This document shows positions 1-6,393 of a stretch of 7,003 nucleotides of DNA, in pieces (positions within the stretch are counted from its first letter, which is position 1; each line of letters opens with the position of its first letter). The DNA comes from an uncultured Thermoanaerobacterales bacterium. GTDB taxonomy: Bacteria > Bacillota > Clostridia > Christensenellales > UBA1242. Both the position numbers and the translations under genes were made by a program. The DNA is taken from positions 1-7,003 of the forward strand of contig USTP01000052.1 of assembly GCA_900557695.1 (NCBI GenBank), given 5' to 3'. Under the pieces are notes generated by a model. It ran no database searches, had not been told where the DNA came from, and worked only from the letters and a program-made list of their open reading frames with translations.

Positions 1-26
1 CAGCGTCAGATGTGTATAAGAGACAG
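1..26. other. Nextera read-1 adapter remnant (not native DNA)
   Basis: Positions 8-26 are the 19-bp Tn5 mosaic end AGATGTGTATAAGAGACAG, preceded by CAGCGTC, the tail of the Illumina Nextera read-1 adapter. This is library sequence left on the contig end. It contains an ATG at position 10 that is in frame with the amidase gene and must not be used as its start. Confidence 0.98.
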
Positions 27-36
27 TAAATATTGT

Positions 37-756
37 ATGAAAGCCCACAAGAAATTTTTATTTGGCTGTTTAAAAAAAGGACAAATTATATTTTGTATAA
101 TAGCCTCTTTAATTGTTATTTCCTCGTGCGCCATCCTAGATGTGTCTAGCGCCACTGAAATAAGCGGTAAAGAAACCCTTGATTTTACCGTTGTTGTAGA
201 CCCTGGTCACGGTGGAGTAGACCCAGGAAGTATTGGCTATAAAACAAAAGTTAAAGAGAGCGAAATCAACCTAGCAGTTGCCCTTGTTTTAAAAGAGAAG
301 CTTGAAAAAATTGGCATTAGAGTGGTTATGACGCGTAGCGACTCTGGCGGACTATATGGTTTGTCTACCACCAACTATAAAAAACGCGATATGCAAAAGC
401 GTAAAGAAATAATAGAAGGAATCCGCCCCGACATTGTTGTGAGCGTTCATATGAACAGTTATATTCGCCACAATCTTCGTGGTGCTCAGGTTTTCTATGA
501 TAAAAACAGCGCTATAAGTGAAACACTAGCACTGTCTATTCAAGACCAATTTGCCTCGAGGCTTGAAAAAAGTGATAAGGGCATCAGCGTTGGCGACTAC
601 TATATGCTTAAATGCACTGATTCCGCCTCTGTTATTGCCGAATGTGGTTTTTTATCTAATGAAGACGACGAAAAACTTTTAATTTCGCCAGCCTATCAAG
701 AAAAGATTGCCGACTGCATATATGTTGGCATTATAAACTTCTTAAACCTTGAATAA
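37..756 (+). CDS. cwlD: Membrane-anchored N-acetylmuramoyl-L-alanine amidase, CwlD type (Amidase_3)
   Basis: This zinc amidase cuts the bond between N-acetylmuramic acid and L-alanine in peptidoglycan. Counted from the ATG at 37 (239 aa; B. subtilis CwlD is about 237), residues 1-16 are basic and 17-30 hydrophobic, so the enzyme is exported and anchored. ISSC ending at Cys31 loosely fits a lipobox. The catalytic domain is about 50-239: DPGHGG with zinc ligand His58, Glu74 in KESEIN, His138 in SVHMNS, and catalytic Glu202 in AECGFLSN. The GDYYMLKC stretch also looks like clostridial CwlD, which in spore formers helps make muramic-delta-lactam in the cortex; that role is inferred. The start is uncertain: the frame is open leftward into the adapter, so the ribosome site or extra N-terminal codons may be missing. 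It lies upstream of, and is not part of, the T-box unit. Confidence 0.88.
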   Translation: MKAHKKFLFGCLKKGQIIFCIIASLIVISSCAILDVSSATEISGKETLDFTVVVDPGHGGVDPGSIGYKTKVKESEINLAVALVLKEKLEKIGIRVVMTRSDSGGLYGLSTTNYKKRDMQKRKEIIEGIRPDIVVSVHMNSYIRHNLRGAQVFYDKNSAISETLALSIQDQFASRLEKSDKGISVGDYYMLKCTDSASVIAECGFLSNEDDEKLLISPAYQEKIADCIYVGIINFLNLE

Positions 757-776
757 ATAAATTTGTATTGCCATGC

Positions 777-805
777 TTGACAAATGCCTAAAAAATATTT
801 ACACT
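777..805 (+). promoter_or_regulatory. Sigma-A promoter of the T-box/aspS-asnS unit
   Basis: A consensus -35 box TTGACA (777-782) is followed, after 17 bp, by TACACT (800-805), which matches four of six -10 positions. Transcription would start near 812, just before the base of T-box stem I. The position fits the leader RNA exactly. No terminator was found between the amidase stop codon (756) and this promoter. Confidence 0.8.
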
Positions 806-948
806 ACTAACTAGAATATAAAGCGTTGAAAAAGAGAGTAGTTTGGATAATTTAATTAACAGCGAGTAAGAATGGTGAGAGCTTACATTTAAACCCAAAT
901 GAAGGACACTTTGGAGCTTAACAAACAAAGAGAGGCTGTAAAAAGCAA

Positions 949-986
949 GTTAGGTGGCACCGCGGATAAAGCTTATTCGTCCTAAT
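949..986 (+). promoter_or_regulatory. T-box antiterminator
   Basis: Helix A1 pairs GTTAGG (949-954) with CCTAAT (981-986). The seven-base bulge UGGCACC (955-961) is the site for the tRNA acceptor end. Helix A2 pairs GCGGATAA (962-969) with TTATTCGT (973-980), including two G-U pairs, around the loop AGC. The 3' strand of A1 is also the 5' strand of the terminator at 981, so the two structures exclude each other. Confidence 0.92.
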
Positions 987-1014
987 GCAAATAAATGCAT
1001 TAGGGCTTTTTATT
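981..1014 (+). terminator. Regulated intrinsic terminator of the T-box
   Basis: A perfect 9-bp stem is formed by CCTAATGCA (981-989) and TGCATTAGG (996-1004) around a six-base loop. It is followed by GC and a T-rich run (TTTTTATTT, 1006-1014 region). It ends 16 bases before the aspS start codon, so it stops transcription when tRNA-Asp is charged. The ribosome site AAGGAG (1016-1021) lies just beyond it. Confidence 0.95.
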
Positions 1015-1030
1015 TAAGGAGAAACGCAAT

Positions 1031-2764
1031 ATGAATAAAAATAAATATAGAACAGTTGATTGTGGAAGTTTAAGAATTGCAGACTGTGAAACCAAGCAGG
1101 TTTTATCTGGCTTTGTTGATGCCGTGAGAAAACTTGGTGGCATAACCTTTGTGGTTTTGCGTGATTTTTATGGGAAAACGCAAGTAGTTTTGCCTGAAGA
1201 GATTGAAATATCTTTAAACAAAGAAGATGTTGTTTGCGTGCACGGAACTGTTAAAGAAAGGTCGAGCAAAAACCCAGCAATGCCTACTGGCGATATTGAA
1301 GTTGTTGCAAGCAAAATTGAGATTCTTGGCAAGTGCGAAAAGGCTCTGCCTTTTGAAATAAAAAACAGCCAAACAGTTAATGAAGACCTGCGCCTCAAAT
1401 ATAGATACCTAGATTTGCGTGCCGACTATAATAAAAATATGCTAAAACTACGAAGTGACCTTATGATGTTTGTAAGAAATTTTCTGCACGATAAAGGTTT
1501 TTTAGAGGTTCAAACACCAATTCTAACTGCATCTAGCCCAGAGGGTGCAAGAGATTTTTTAGTTCCTTCAAGATTAAACCCTGGCAAGTTCTATGCGCTT
1601 CCACAAGCTCCTCAGCAATTTAAGCAACTGCTGATGACAAGTGGCGTGGATAAATATTTTCAAATAGCTCCATGTTTTAGAGATGAAGACGCAAGGGCCG
1701 ACCGCTCCCCTACCGAGTTTTACCAAATAGATTTAGAAATGGCATTTGCAACGCAAGAAGATGTTTTTGCTGTTATTGAAGAGCTATACTCTAAAATATT
1801 TGAAAAATTTGCAGGTGCGAAAGTAGCAACCCCATTTAAACGATTAACCTACGAAGAGGCTATAAACACCTACGCAAGCGATAAACCAGACCTTAGAAAC
1901 CCTTTAACCGTTGCTGATGTTACCGAGATTTTTAGCAAAACCGAATTTAACACCTTTAAAGGAAACATTATTAAAGCAATTCATGTAAACTGCAAGGGCA
2001 ATGGTAGAAAGTTTTATGATAGTTTAACCGACTTTTTGAAATCTCGCGAAGCTAAGGGGCTTGCTTATACTTTTGTTAATGAAAACGGCGAGTTTGAAAC
2101 AGGTATTAGTAAGTTTATAAGTGAAGAAGAAAAAAGCAAGTTAAAAAGCGTGCTAAATTATAAAGAGGGTGAAACAATTTTCTTCGTTGCCGACCAAAAG
2201 CAGAAAGTAATCAAATTTGCAGATGTTTTGCGCCAAGAGCTTGGCAAAAGGCTAAACTTAATTGATGAGAACGCCTACAACTTTGTTTGGATTGTAGACT
2301 TCCCGTTCTACGAGCTTGATGATGATGGCAACATAGAGTTTTCACATAATCCTTTTAGTTTGCCTCAAGCAAGCATTGAAGAGGTAAAGAAAAATCCACT
2401 TGGTGCTAAAGCATATCAATATGACCTTGTTATAAATGGTTATGAAAGCTTGTCTGGCGCAGTGCGAAACCACAGACCAGACTATATGGTTGAATTGTTT
2501 AAGCTAGCAGGCTACGATAAATCTGTTGTTGAAAATAAATTCCCTGCCCTATACAACGCCTTTTCTTACGGAGCACCGCCACACTGCGGAGCTGGAGCTG
2601 GCTTTGATAGGCTTATGATGCTTTTAACGCATAATGAATATATTAGAGATGTTATAGCCTTTCCTATGAACAAAAATGGTTGCGACCCTCTAACAAACGC
2701 GCCAAACACAGTAGATGAAAAGCTTTTAAGAGATGTTCATATAAAACTTATTGATGAGGAGTAA
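1031..2764 (+). CDS. aspS: Aspartyl-tRNA synthetase (AspRS), alphaproteobacterial-like type
   Basis: This cytoplasmic class IIb synthetase charges tRNA-Asp with aspartate. At 577 aa it is close to full bacterial length (about 580-600). The anticodon-binding OB fold covers about 22-105. The catalytic core carries motif 1 around 150-170 (EVQTPILTASSPEGARDF), the flipping-loop and binding stretch QAPQQFKQLL (192-201), motif 2 FRDEDARADRSPTEF (216-230), and motif 3 GAGFDRLMMLL (522-532). The bacterial GAD insertion lies around 290-420. RADRSPTEFYQ, TQEDVF and SGAVRNHRPD (475-484) are the wording of Alphaproteobacteria-type AspRS; typical Bacillota enzymes read RADRQPEFTQ and GGGSIRIH. Leu35 in RKLGG is the residue usual in discriminating enzymes. 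AAGGAG sits nine bases before the ATG. It is controlled by the T-box and followed closely by asnS. Confidence 0.97.
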   Translation: MNKNKYRTVDCGSLRIADCETKQVLSGFVDAVRKLGGITFVVLRDFYGKTQVVLPEEIEISLNKEDVVCVHGTVKERSSKNPAMPTGDIEVVASKIEILGKCEKALPFEIKNSQTVNEDLRLKYRYLDLRADYNKNMLKLRSDLMMFVRNFLHDKGFLEVQTPILTASSPEGARDFLVPSRLNPGKFYALPQAPQQFKQLLMTSGVDKYFQIAPCFRDEDARADRSPTEFYQIDLEMAFATQEDVFAVIEELYSKIFEKFAGAKVATPFKRLTYEEAINTYASDKPDLRNPLTVADVTEIFSKTEFNTFKGNIIKAIHVNCKGNGRKFYDSLTDFLKSREAKGLAYTFVNENGEFETGISKFISEEEKSKLKSVLNYKEGETIFFVADQKQKVIKFADVLRQELGKRLNLIDENAYNFVWIVDFPFYELDDDGNIEFSHNPFSLPQASIEEVKKNPLGAKAYQYDLVINGYESLSGAVRNHRPDYMVELFKLAGYDKSVVENKFPALYNAFSYGAPPHCGAGAGFDRLMMLLTHNEYIRDVIAFPMNKNGCDPLTNAPNTVDEKLLRDVHIKLIDEE

Positions 2765-2768
2765 AATT

Positions 2769-4157
2769 ATGAAAAGAATAGAAATTAGAGATTTAAACAA
2801 AACATTTAATGACTATGATGGCAAATCTATCACAGTTTGCGGTTGGGCTAGAACTGTTCGCGATAGCAAACAAATTGCCTTTATCGAGCTTAATGATGGT
2901 GCGTTTAAAAGCGTTCAAATAGTTGTAGAGAAAAGTAAAATTAAAAACTATGATGAAGTTGTAAAACAAAATGTTGGTGCATCTTTCATGATTGAAGGCA
3001 AGGTTATTGTAACGCCAGAAGCCAAACAACCCTACGAGATAAACGCCTCTAGCGTTACAGTTCTTGGCGAGAGCGACACCGATTATCCTCTTCAAAAGAA
3101 ACGCCACACCGTTGAATTTTTAAGAACAATACCAACTATAAGGCCAAGAGGAAACCTATTTAACGCCGTGTTTAGAATTCGCTCTGTTGCAGCCTTTGCT
3201 TTGCACAAGTATTTTAACGAAAGAAACTTTGTTTACCTTCACACACCAATTATAACAGGTAGCGACTGTGAGGGTGCGGGCGAAATGTTCCAAGTAACTA
3301 CCCTGCCTTTAGAAAATGTGCCAAAAGTTAATGGCGAGGTAGACTATAGCCAAGACTTCTTTGGTAAAAAGGTTTCCTTAACTGTGTCGGGGCAACTCCA
3401 TGAAGAGGTTGTAACCCATGCGTTTGGCAAAACCTACACCTTTGGGCCAACATTTAGGGCAGAAAACTCAAACACCTCTCGCCACGCAGCAGAGTTTTGG
3501 ATGATGGAACCAGAGATGTGCTTCTGCGATATTGATGAGCTTATGGACTTAGAAGAAGAAATGATAAAATATGTTATAAACTATGTTATGAAAGAGTGCC
3601 AAAGCGAACTTGAGTTTTTGAATAAGTTTGTAGACCCAACCCTTCTTGAAAGGCTACAAAATATTGTAGACAATGAGTTTGTTAGGCTAAACTACACTGA
3701 TGCCATAAAAATACTTGAAAAGGTTAAAAATAAATTTGTTTTCCCTGTTAAATGGGGCGTAGATTTGCAGTCTGAGCATGAGCGCTACCTAACCGAAGAG
3801 GTTTATAAAAAACCTGTATTTTTAAAGAACTATCCAAAAGAGATTAAGGCATTTTACATGCGCCAAAATGATGATAACAAAACGGTTGCCGCTGTTGACA
3901 TGCTGGTTCCTGGCGTTGGCGAACTTTGCGGAGGCAGTCAAAGAGAAGAAAGGCTAGATAAATTGCTTGCAAGAATTAAAGAACTTGGTTTAAAAGAGGA
4001 AGATTATTCTTGGTACATAGATAGCCGTAGATACGGAACAAATGTCCACTCTGGCTATGGGCTTGGTTTTGAAAGGCTTGTTATGTACTTAACAGGCGTA
4101 TCAAACATTCGTGATGTAGAGCTCTTCCCTCGCACGGTTGGCTCTATTCAGGGATAA
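2769..4157 (+). CDS. asnS: Asparaginyl-tRNA synthetase (AsnRS)
   Basis: This class IIb synthetase charges tRNA-Asn directly with asparagine. It is 462 aa, the usual bacterial length. The N-terminal OB fold covers about 18-100 (CGWARTVRDSK is typical). LTVSGQL is at 204-210, motif 2 FRAENSNTSRHAAEFWM at 229-245, and motif 3 GLGFERLVMYL at 431-441, followed by NIRDVELFPRT, the AsnRS ending. The ATG at 2769 is chosen because GAGGAG (2756-2761) lies seven bases before it. That ribosome site overlaps the end of aspS, whose stop is at 2762-2764. TTG at 2751 and ATG at 2754 would place the start on or before the ribosome site and are rejected. It has no promoter of its own, so it should share the Asp-specific T-box with aspS. 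Its presence implies that Asn-tRNA-Asn can be made without the GatCAB amidation route. Confidence 0.97.
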   Translation: MKRIEIRDLNKTFNDYDGKSITVCGWARTVRDSKQIAFIELNDGAFKSVQIVVEKSKIKNYDEVVKQNVGASFMIEGKVIVTPEAKQPYEINASSVTVLGESDTDYPLQKKRHTVEFLRTIPTIRPRGNLFNAVFRIRSVAAFALHKYFNERNFVYLHTPIITGSDCEGAGEMFQVTTLPLENVPKVNGEVDYSQDFFGKKVSLTVSGQLHEEVVTHAFGKTYTFGPTFRAENSNTSRHAAEFWMMEPEMCFCDIDELMDLEEEMIKYVINYVMKECQSELEFLNKFVDPTLLERLQNIVDNEFVRLNYTDAIKILEKVKNKFVFPVKWGVDLQSEHERYLTEEVYKKPVFLKNYPKEIKAFYMRQNDDNKTVAAVDMLVPGVGELCGGSQREERLDKLLARIKELGLKEEDYSWYIDSRRYGTNVHSGYGLGFERLVMYLTGVSNIRDVELFPRTVGSIQG

Positions 4158-4185
4158 AAAAGCATAATTTTAGCATTGCATATTT

Positions 4186-4208
4186 AGGAGCTGTTAGCTC
4201 CTTTTTTT
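4186..4208 (+). terminator. Intrinsic terminator after asnS
   Basis: AGGAGCT (4186-4192) and AGCTCCT (4196-4202) form a perfect 7-bp stem with a GTT loop, followed by seven T residues (4202-4208). It lies 28 bases after the asnS stop codon and closes the aspS-asnS unit. Confidence 0.93.
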
Positions 4209-4239
4209 ATGCCTGTTTCATGCTGCTGCTTATTTTTTC

Positions 4240-4269
4240 TTTACACAAAACAAAAAAATATTTTATACT
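4240..4269 (+). promoter_or_regulatory. Sigma-A promoter of the S66 peptidase unit
   Basis: TTTACA (4240-4245) is one base from the -35 consensus, and TATACT (4264-4269) is one base from the -10 consensus. The spacer is 18 bp. Transcription would begin near 4276, giving a short leader of about 25 bases. It lies directly after the asnS terminator, so the downstream genes form a separate unit. Confidence 0.75.
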
Positions 4270-4283
4270 ACAATTATAATTGT
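4270..4283. promoter_or_regulatory. Perfect 14-bp palindrome at the transcription start (possible operator)
   Basis: ACAATTATAATTGT is a perfect inverted repeat beginning one base after the -10 box and covering the predicted transcription start. A repressor bound here would block initiation. Its ACAATT...AATTGT arms resemble MarR/OhrR-type operators, but the spacing differs by a base. In AT-rich DNA a 14-bp palindrome is expected roughly once per window by chance, so its position is the main support. Confidence 0.35.
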
Positions 4284-4299
4284 TGAAAGGAGAACAAAT

Positions 4300-5340
4300 A
4301 TGATAAAGCCAGAACATCTTAAAGAAGGCGACAAGGTGGCAATAGTTAGCCTGTCTAGCGGTATACTGGGCGAACCATGGGCCATTCACAAACTAAATAT
4401 CGCAAAGGAAAGGCTCGAGAAAGACTTTAAACTAAAAGTTGTAGTTATGCCAAACGCACTTAAAGGTGTTGATTATCTAAATAAGCACCCAGAGAAAAGA
4501 GCTAAAGACCTTATGGACGCCTTTAAAGATAAATCAATAAAAGCCGTTTTCAACGCCATTGGAGGGGAAGACACAATAAGGCTTTTGCCCTATATAGATT
4601 TTAATGTTTTAAAGCAAAACCCTAAAATATTCACTGGATTTTCGGATACCACATCAAACCATTTAATGATGTTTAAGGCAGGGCTTGTTTCCTATTATGG
4701 AGCAAGCGTTATGAATAACTTTGCAGAATACATAAAGATAAACGACTACACAAAAAATGCCATAATAAACACGCTTTTTGAGCCTAAAAGCAACTTAGAT
4801 ATTCCCGCTTCAAAAGAAGAAAGTTTCGAGCCAGATAAGGTTTGGTGGAGCGAAGAAAATATGGGCACACCAAGAAAATACCATCAAAATACCAATGGCT
4901 ACGAGGTGCTTCAAGGCAGTGGAAAAGTTCAAGGGAGGCTTCTTGGCGGCTGTGTAGACACTTTTATTTTCTCGCTTGGCACTAGCATTTGGCCTAGTTT
5001 AAATAAATGGAAGAATAAAATTTTGTTTCTAGAAACTAGCGAAGAAAACATGAGTGCTAGCACTTTAACACGGTTTCTTCGAAACCTTAATGCTCAGGGC
5101 ATTTTTGATGTTATAAAAGGCATTATAGTTGGCAAACCTGCCTTTAAAGAAAAGTATGAAGAATATAAAGAGGTTTATAAAAAGGTTGTGGGCGTTGAGG
5201 CAAACAAGCCAAACTTGCCAATACTTTACAATGTGAACTTTGGGCACGCAGAGCCAATTGGCATTATCCCCTACGGCATACTATGTGAGCTTGATTTAGA
5301 TAATAAAAAAATAACTTTAAAAGAAAAAGCAACTAAATAA
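4300..5340 (+). CDS. MccF-like serine peptidase, family S66 (LD-carboxypeptidase / microcin C immunity type)
   Basis: At 346 aa this is the usual S66 length. The family holds cytoplasmic LD-carboxypeptidases that trim muropeptides, and MccF, which inactivates microcin C-type peptidyl nucleotides. The catalytic triad is visible: nucleophile Ser115 in GFSDTT, Glu245 in FLETSEE, and His316 in NFGHAEP. The spacing is close to that of MccF (Ser118, Glu243 and His311, from memory). AIGGEDTIRLLPYID (86-100) and GRLLGGCVDTF (212-222) are standard S66 blocks. The stretch WPSLNKW...ILFLETSEE...LNAQGIF and the Trp pair at 182-183 before the second domain favour the MccF branch over LdcA. No signal peptide is seen. 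AAGGAG lies seven bases before the ATG. It has its own promoter after the aspS-asnS terminator and is probably co-transcribed with the next gene. The exact substrate cannot be told from sequence. Confidence 0.9.
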   Translation: MIKPEHLKEGDKVAIVSLSSGILGEPWAIHKLNIAKERLEKDFKLKVVVMPNALKGVDYLNKHPEKRAKDLMDAFKDKSIKAVFNAIGGEDTIRLLPYIDFNVLKQNPKIFTGFSDTTSNHLMMFKAGLVSYYGASVMNNFAEYIKINDYTKNAIINTLFEPKSNLDIPASKEESFEPDKVWWSEENMGTPRKYHQNTNGYEVLQGSGKVQGRLLGGCVDTFIFSLGTSIWPSLNKWKNKILFLETSEENMSASTLTRFLRNLNAQGIFDVIKGIIVGKPAFKEKYEEYKEVYKKVVGVEANKPNLPILYNVNFGHAEPIGIIPYGILCELDLDNKKITLKEKATK

Positions 5341-5351
5341 AAAACGCAAAA
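5337..5351 (+). repeat. 15-bp repeat ATAAAAAACGCAAAA, copy 1
   Basis: This exact 15-mer spans the stop codon of the S66 gene and recurs at 6351-6365 across the stop codon of the next gene. Both copies place TAA at the same point of the repeat. It is A-rich and short, so coincidence is possible. Confidence 0.5.
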
Positions 5352-5361
5352 GAGGAAACAA

Positions 5362-6354
5362 ATGGCAAAAATTACCACAAAAACCAAAAGAAATCTGCTA
5401 ATTATTGGAGTTGTGCTTGCACTGCTTGTAGTAATATTACTAGTTTACTATCTAGGTGCCTCCTACCCTGCCTTTTATTCTATAGCAGAAAAAGAATTTA
5501 ACATTCCAGGTTTAAACACCTCATTTACTCCGCAAGGCTTAACATATAGCGAAAAATACAATAAATTTCTTCTTTGCGGTTATATGAACAATGGCTCGCC
5601 ATCAAGAATTTATATTGTAGATAAAGAGAGTAATGAAACTAGTGGCTACTTTACCTTAACAATAGAGGGTTCTTCTTACAATGGTCACAGCGGAGGCATT
5701 GCCACCGATGGCGACTATGCGTGGCTATCTGGAGAAGGAACTGTTTATAGATTTAGTTTATCTAGTGCACTAAGTTTAGAAAATGCTCAAAGCTTAGAGA
5801 TAATTGACAGTTTTGAAACAGGCAACGGAGCAGACTTTTTAGTTACCTATCAAAACAAGCTAATTGTTGGTGAATTTTTTCACAAAATCTTCTTTAAAAC
5901 TCCAAAAGAGCACCATATTGAAACGGCAAACAAATCAATAAACCGTGCACTATCTTTTATCTACACAATAAATCAAGACATGCCCTGCGGGATAGAGCAA
6001 GCAATCCCAGAGGCAGGCATATCCATGCCATCGAAAGTTCAGGGCATGAGTTTCACAAAAAATGGCAATATAATTTTATCAACATCCTACGCCCTTTCCG
6101 ACTCTAAACTTTTCATATACGAAAATGTTCTAAATAGCCAGCCAACTGCCACGGCTAGTTTAAGCGAAAACTTAACTATTCCTGTTTATATGCTAGATAG
6201 CAGCACGCTTCTCGAAACGCTAACTGCTCCCTGCATGAGCGAGGAATTAGTTTTAGTAGAAGGTAGGGTTTACATTTTATTTGAATCAAACTGCTCAAAA
6301 TATAGAATTTTCACTCGAACTAGGCTTAGCCATGTTTACAGCATAGATATATAA
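5362..6354 (+). CDS. Membrane-anchored extracellular protein of unknown function, probable beta-propeller
   Basis: This 330-aa protein has a basic start (KTKRN), one hydrophobic helix at about 11-32 with no clear cleavage site, and a long polar remainder, so it is probably fixed in the membrane with its bulk outside. The outer part repeats beta-rich units of propeller type: TPQGLTYSEKYNKFLLCGY (56-74), SRIYIVDKES, GHSGGIATDGDYAWLSGEGTV (108-128), KVQGMSFTKNGNIILSTSY (225-243), and MSEELVLVEGRVYILFES (292-309). The motifs recall an uncharacterised family in Clostridia and Actinobacteria, sometimes loosely linked to SMP-30 or YncE-like propellers. No catalytic site is recognised. Three Cys (210, 291, 311) could form a disulfide. 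It begins 21 bases after the S66 gene with AGAGG at 5351-5355, so the two are likely one operon. A role at the cell surface is inferred only. Confidence 0.75.
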   Translation: MAKITTKTKRNLLIIGVVLALLVVILLVYYLGASYPAFYSIAEKEFNIPGLNTSFTPQGLTYSEKYNKFLLCGYMNNGSPSRIYIVDKESNETSGYFTLTIEGSSYNGHSGGIATDGDYAWLSGEGTVYRFSLSSALSLENAQSLEIIDSFETGNGADFLVTYQNKLIVGEFFHKIFFKTPKEHHIETANKSINRALSFIYTINQDMPCGIEQAIPEAGISMPSKVQGMSFTKNGNIILSTSYALSDSKLFIYENVLNSQPTATASLSENLTIPVYMLDSSTLLETLTAPCMSEELVLVEGRVYILFESNCSKYRIFTRTRLSHVYSIDI

Positions 6355-6365
6355 AAAACGCAAAA
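6351..6365 (+). repeat. 15-bp repeat ATAAAAAACGCAAAA, copy 2
   Basis: Identical to 5337-5351 and again overlapping a TAA stop codon. A partial third version (ATACGCAAAA) follows at about 6378. No strong GC hairpin is formed, so it is not a clear terminator for the plus-strand unit. Confidence 0.5.
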
Positions 6366-6393
6366 TATTTAATAAAATACGCAAAAAAAATAG

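Larger units (their letters stand above)
820..1014 (+). promoter_or_regulatory. T-box riboswitch leader, tRNA-Asp specific (specifier GAC)
   Basis: This leader RNA binds uncharged tRNA and then allows transcription of aspS-asnS. Stem I can be drawn as AAGC 821-824 with GCTT 916-919, AAAG 831-834 with CTTT 909-912, TTTGG 842-846 with CCAAA 895-899, TTTAA 851-855 with TTAAA 889-893, and GTAAG 866-870 with CTTAC 882-886 closing a GGTGAGAG distal loop. The specifier loop holds AGAGTAG on its 5' side and GAAGGACA on its 3' side. GAC at 905-907, followed by A and then the helix, is in the specifier position and encodes Asp. The T-box core AGGTGGCACCGCGG lies at 952-965. Its UGGC (955-958) would pair with a tRNA ending GCCA, which agrees with discriminator G73 of tRNA-Asp (tRNA-Asn also has G73). 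Only about 29 nt separate stem I from the antiterminator. Confidence 0.95.

Noticed and set aside
10..36. Amidase start at position 10
   Set aside because: The ATG belongs to the Tn5 mosaic end of the sequencing adapter, not to the genome.
761..785. ATTTGT-N13-ACAAAT inverted repeat around the -35 box
   Set aside because: It has a short AT-rich stem with a long loop and no T run, so it is not a terminator, and there is too little to call an operator.
905..911. Second overlapping specifier (Asn AAC or His CAC) in the T-box
   Set aside because: No AAC is present. CAC at 907-909 runs into the lower helix, so GAC is the only codon in the proper place.
1168..1398. Minus-strand open frame inside aspS
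   Set aside because: It is antisense to a strongly conserved part of AspRS and has no protein-like features.
2751..2768. Earlier asnS starts TTG 2751 and ATG 2754
   Set aside because: They lie upstream of or on the ribosome site GAGGAG (2756-2761), which is correctly spaced for ATG 2769; AsnRS homology also begins there.
2793..3107. Minus-strand open frame inside asnS
   Set aside because: It is antisense to the AsnRS OB fold and is explained by that gene's codon bias.
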